DNA of 64,000 nt from Rhodospirillales bacterium (GTDB lineage Bacteria > Pseudomonadota > Alphaproteobacteria > Reyranellales > Reyranellaceae), in the NCBI GenBank assembly GCA_009377525.1, contig WHTW01000011.1, positions 27,158-91,157 on the forward strand. Reading direction: 5' to 3'. A model generated the notes under the pieces. The model ran no database searches, had not been told where the DNA came from, and worked only from the letters and a program-made list of their open reading frames with translations. Below, piece after piece: positions 62,320-64,000 of this stretch. The translations under genes and the position numbers were made by a program. Positions within the stretch are counted from its first letter, which is position 1, and the number at the start of each line of letters is the position of its first letter.

Positions 62320-63213
62320 TCACTCCCCCTTCACCTTAACGCCGGCCATCTGCTCGAAGATCTTTACGACCGCCGAGCCGTCCTGCTTGTTGAGACCCTG
62401 GGCGCGGGCCATCTGGTAGACCTGCTGGCTGATGTTCGCGAGCAGCACGGGCACACCGAGGCGCTTCGCAAAGGCGGTCTCGAGCTCCTGGTCCTTGTAG
62501 GAGATGTCGATCGTGCCGCCGGGCTCGTAGTCGCCCTTGAGGATGCGCGGCACGCGCAGCTCCCAGGCGGCACTGGCGCCGGTCGAGACCTTCACCACTT
62601 CGTAGATGGTCTCGGGATCGAGCCCCGCCTTGACGCCCAGCACCAGGGCCTCGGCCACCGCCACGGTGTTGACCTGCACCAGCATGTTGTTGACCAGCTT
62701 CATGGCAAGCCCGCTGCCCAGCGGCCCGACATGGAAGGTGCGATTGCCCATCGCGGAGAACAGGTCCTCGCACCTGGCAACGACCTCCTTGTCGCCGCCC
62801 ACGATCACCGACAGCTCGCCCGACTGCGCGCGTCCCGTGCCGCCGCTCACCGGCGCATCGACCATGGCGATGCCCTTGGCCTTGAGCTGCTCGGCGAGCT
62901 CGCGCGCCGCGAACGGATCGATGGTCGACATGCAGACCACGATGTGGCCGGGCTTGGCGCCCCGGATGATGCCGCGTTCGCCCGCGATCACCGACTGAGC
63001 CTGGTCGGTGGTCTCGACGATCAGGATGGTGCGCTCGACCGCGGCCGCCACCGCCTCGGCATTGCCGGCAAGCTCGGCGCCCTGGGCGCGCACGGCTGCG
63101 GTCTTGCTCTGGTCGATGTCGTGCACCACCAGCTTGTGGCCGGCCTTCGCGAGATTGAGCGCCATCGGCCCGCCCATGGCGCCGAGCCCGATGAATCCGA
63201 CCTTGCCGGCCAT
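62320..63213 (-). CDS. 3-hydroxyisobutyrate dehydrogenase / tartronate semialdehyde reductase-like
   Basis: A 297-residue beta-hydroxyacid dehydrogenase. The Rossmann start is VGFIGLGAMGGPMALNLAKA, the substrate segment DAPVSGGTGRAQSGELSVIV, and the catalytic lysine lies in GSGLAMKLVNNML. Length is standard. The acid is not predictable among 3-hydroxyisobutyrate, 2-hydroxy-3-oxopropionate and related compounds. Third in the minus-strand operon. Confidence 0.9.
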   Translation of the reverse strand: MAGKVGFIGLGAMGGPMALNLAKAGHKLVVHDIDQSKTAAVRAQGAELAGNAEAVAAAVERTILIVETTDQAQSVIAGERGIIRGAKPGHIVVCMSTIDPFAARELAEQLKAKGIAMVDAPVSGGTGRAQSGELSVIVGGDKEVVARCEDLFSAMGNRTFHVGPLGSGLAMKLVNNMLVQVNTVAVAEALVLGVKAGLDPETIYEVVKVSTGASAAWELRVPRILKGDYEPGGTIDISYKDQELETAFAKRLGVPVLLANISQQVYQMARAQGLNKQDGSAVVKIFEQMAGVKVKGE

Positions 63214-63242
63214 GTCTCTCTCCCTTGTTGTCGTTTGAGCGG

Positions 63243-63959
63243 CTAGACGCCGCCGGTGACGTCGATCGTGAGGCCCGTCACGAAATCAGCGTCGGACGAG
63301 GCGAGGAAGCAGATCACGTTGGCCTGGTCGGCCGCCTCGGCGACACGGCGCAGGGGCGTGCGCTCGATCTCCTCGGCCTGCGAGGCCTGCGAGCGCTTGT
63401 CCCAGTGCGGACGGATACGCTCGGTGAGCGTGATGCTGGGGGCGATGGCGTTGACGTTGATGCCGTCGGGCCCGAGCTCATGCGCGAGCTTGCGGGTGAA
63501 GGCGATGATGCCGCCCTTGGCCGCGGCATAGGCGCTGGAGCTGTTGTGGCTGAGGCCGCGGCCGGCAATCGAGGCTAGGTTGACGATCTTGCCGCTGCGC
63601 TTCTTCCTCATCACCGGGATCACGGCATGGGTGCAGAGGAAGGTGGCGTCGAGGTTGAAGGCTAAAAGCTTCTGCCAGTCGGCGAAGCTCAACTGCTCGG
63701 TCGTGGCCTGGGGGTTGGCGACCACCGTGCTGCCGCCGACCGCGTTGACCAGGATGTCGATGGCGCCATGGTCGGCCGCCACCCGGGCGATCAGCTTGTC
63801 GACCTGCTGGGGATCCAAGGCGTCTATCAACTCTCCCTGCACCTTGCCGCCCGATTTGCCGGCCGCCTGTTTGAGCAGGGATCCAAGGCGTCTATCAACT
63901 CTCCCTGCACCTTGCCGCCCGATTTGCCGGCCGCCTGTTTGAGCAGGGATCCAAGGCGT
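63243..63959 (-). CDS. SDR-family oxidoreductase, 5' part disrupted by tandem repeat and window end
   Basis: The visible part is the C-terminal two-thirds of a short-chain dehydrogenase. It has GAIDILVNAVGGSTVV (the NAG-like strand), GKIVNLASIAGRG with the catalytic serine region, SAYAAAKGGIIAFTRKLAHE (YxxxK) and LASSDADFVTGLTIDVTGGV. The N-terminal Rossmann glycine motif is not in the window. The natural reading LLKQAAGKSGGKVQGELIDA covers one 68-base unit. Further perfect copies upstream shift the frame because 68 is not a multiple of 3, and the frame meets TAG and TGA at 63960-63965. As given the gene could not make a whole SDR; the copy number may be an assembly error. Confidence 0.75.
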   Translation of the reverse strand, partial: TPWIPAQTGGRQIGRQGAGRVDRRLGSLLKQAAGKSGGKVQGELIDALDPQQVDKLIARVAADHGAIDILVNAVGGSTVVANPQATTEQLSFADWQKLLAFNLDATFLCTHAVIPVMRKKRSGKIVNLASIAGRGLSHNSSSAYAAAKGGIIAFTRKLAHELGPDGINVNAIAPSITLTERIRPHWDKRSQASQAEEIERTPLRRVAEAADQANVICFLASSDADFVTGLTIDVTGGV

Positions 63960-64000
63960 CTATCAACTCTCCCTGCACCTTGCCGCCCGATTTGCCGGCC
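63810..64000. repeat. 68-bp perfect tandem repeat, at least 2.8 copies
   Basis: Units begin at 63810, 63878 and 63946 with GGGATCCAAGGCGTC and are identical as far as they can be compared; the third is cut by the window end. It lies in the 5' coding part of the SDR gene. The period is not a multiple of three. Confidence 0.95.

Overview
The window is high-GC, densely coded DNA from what looks like an alphaproteobacterium. The reasons are a FecI-FecR-TonB iron-signalling unit, TRAP and branched-chain amino acid (HAAT) importers, many 4-bp ATGA/GTGA gene overlaps, and intergenic palindromes of a type common in Bradyrhizobium- or Reyranella-like genomes. The genus cannot be fixed from sequence alone. 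No rRNA, tRNA, insertion sequence, phage or CRISPR array was seen, and no gene-free stretch exceeds about 300 bases.

Layout: (1) 1-4.7 kb, an iron/metal uptake unit: a DUF4198 protein, a TonB-dependent receptor with an STN signalling domain, FecR and the ECF sigma factor FecI. Two identical-architecture promoter candidates precede fecR and the receptor. (2) 4.9-6.1 kb, a scar holding three gene remnants (hydantoinase A, an M20 carbamoylase, a GMC oxidoreductase) and two perfect palindromes. (3) 6.1-9.5 kb, TonB, an MFS transporter and an aldo/keto reductase. (4) 9.7-19.5 kb, a peptide ABC importer (dppABCD...F) with a complete TRAP transporter lying between dppD and dppF, ending in a class III CoA-transferase. 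(5) 19.7-24.4 kb, a HAAT importer with a LivM-LivG fusion.

(6) 24.6-35.7 kb is the core of the window. It holds gluconokinase, then fgd-cofE-cofD-cofC as a tightly overlapping operon, a convergent fused fbiC (CofG+CofH), four LLM-family oxidoreductases, and 6-phosphogluconate dehydrogenase in the same operon as three of them. The encoded products are a complete set for the known later steps of coenzyme F420 synthesis, plus a close match to actinobacterial F420-dependent glucose-6-phosphate dehydrogenase to reduce it. (7) 35.8-46.1 kb, a second HAAT importer under an IclR regulator, running into hydantoinase subunits hyuAB and another LLM oxidoreductase. (8) 46.2-50.5 kb, a 1168-residue DUF4114 protein and a VapBC pair whose toxin lacks one catalytic aspartate. 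(9) 50.5-60.4 kb, eight more LLM oxidoreductases with a threonine-synthase-like enzyme and a 2OG-Fe(II) oxygenase. (10) 60.5-64 kb, an amidohydrolase, an alpha/beta hydrolase, a 3-hydroxyisobutyrate-dehydrogenase-like enzyme and an SDR whose 5' part is broken by a 68-bp tandem repeat that runs off the window.

In total 14 LLM-superfamily genes lie within about 35 kb around the F420 genes. The inference is an F420-centred catabolic island: glucose 6-phosphate reduces F420 through Fgd, and some of the LLM proteins use F420H2 (others may use FMNH2) on imported substrates. A family of seven intergenic palindromes with covarying inner arms punctuates gene ends throughout.
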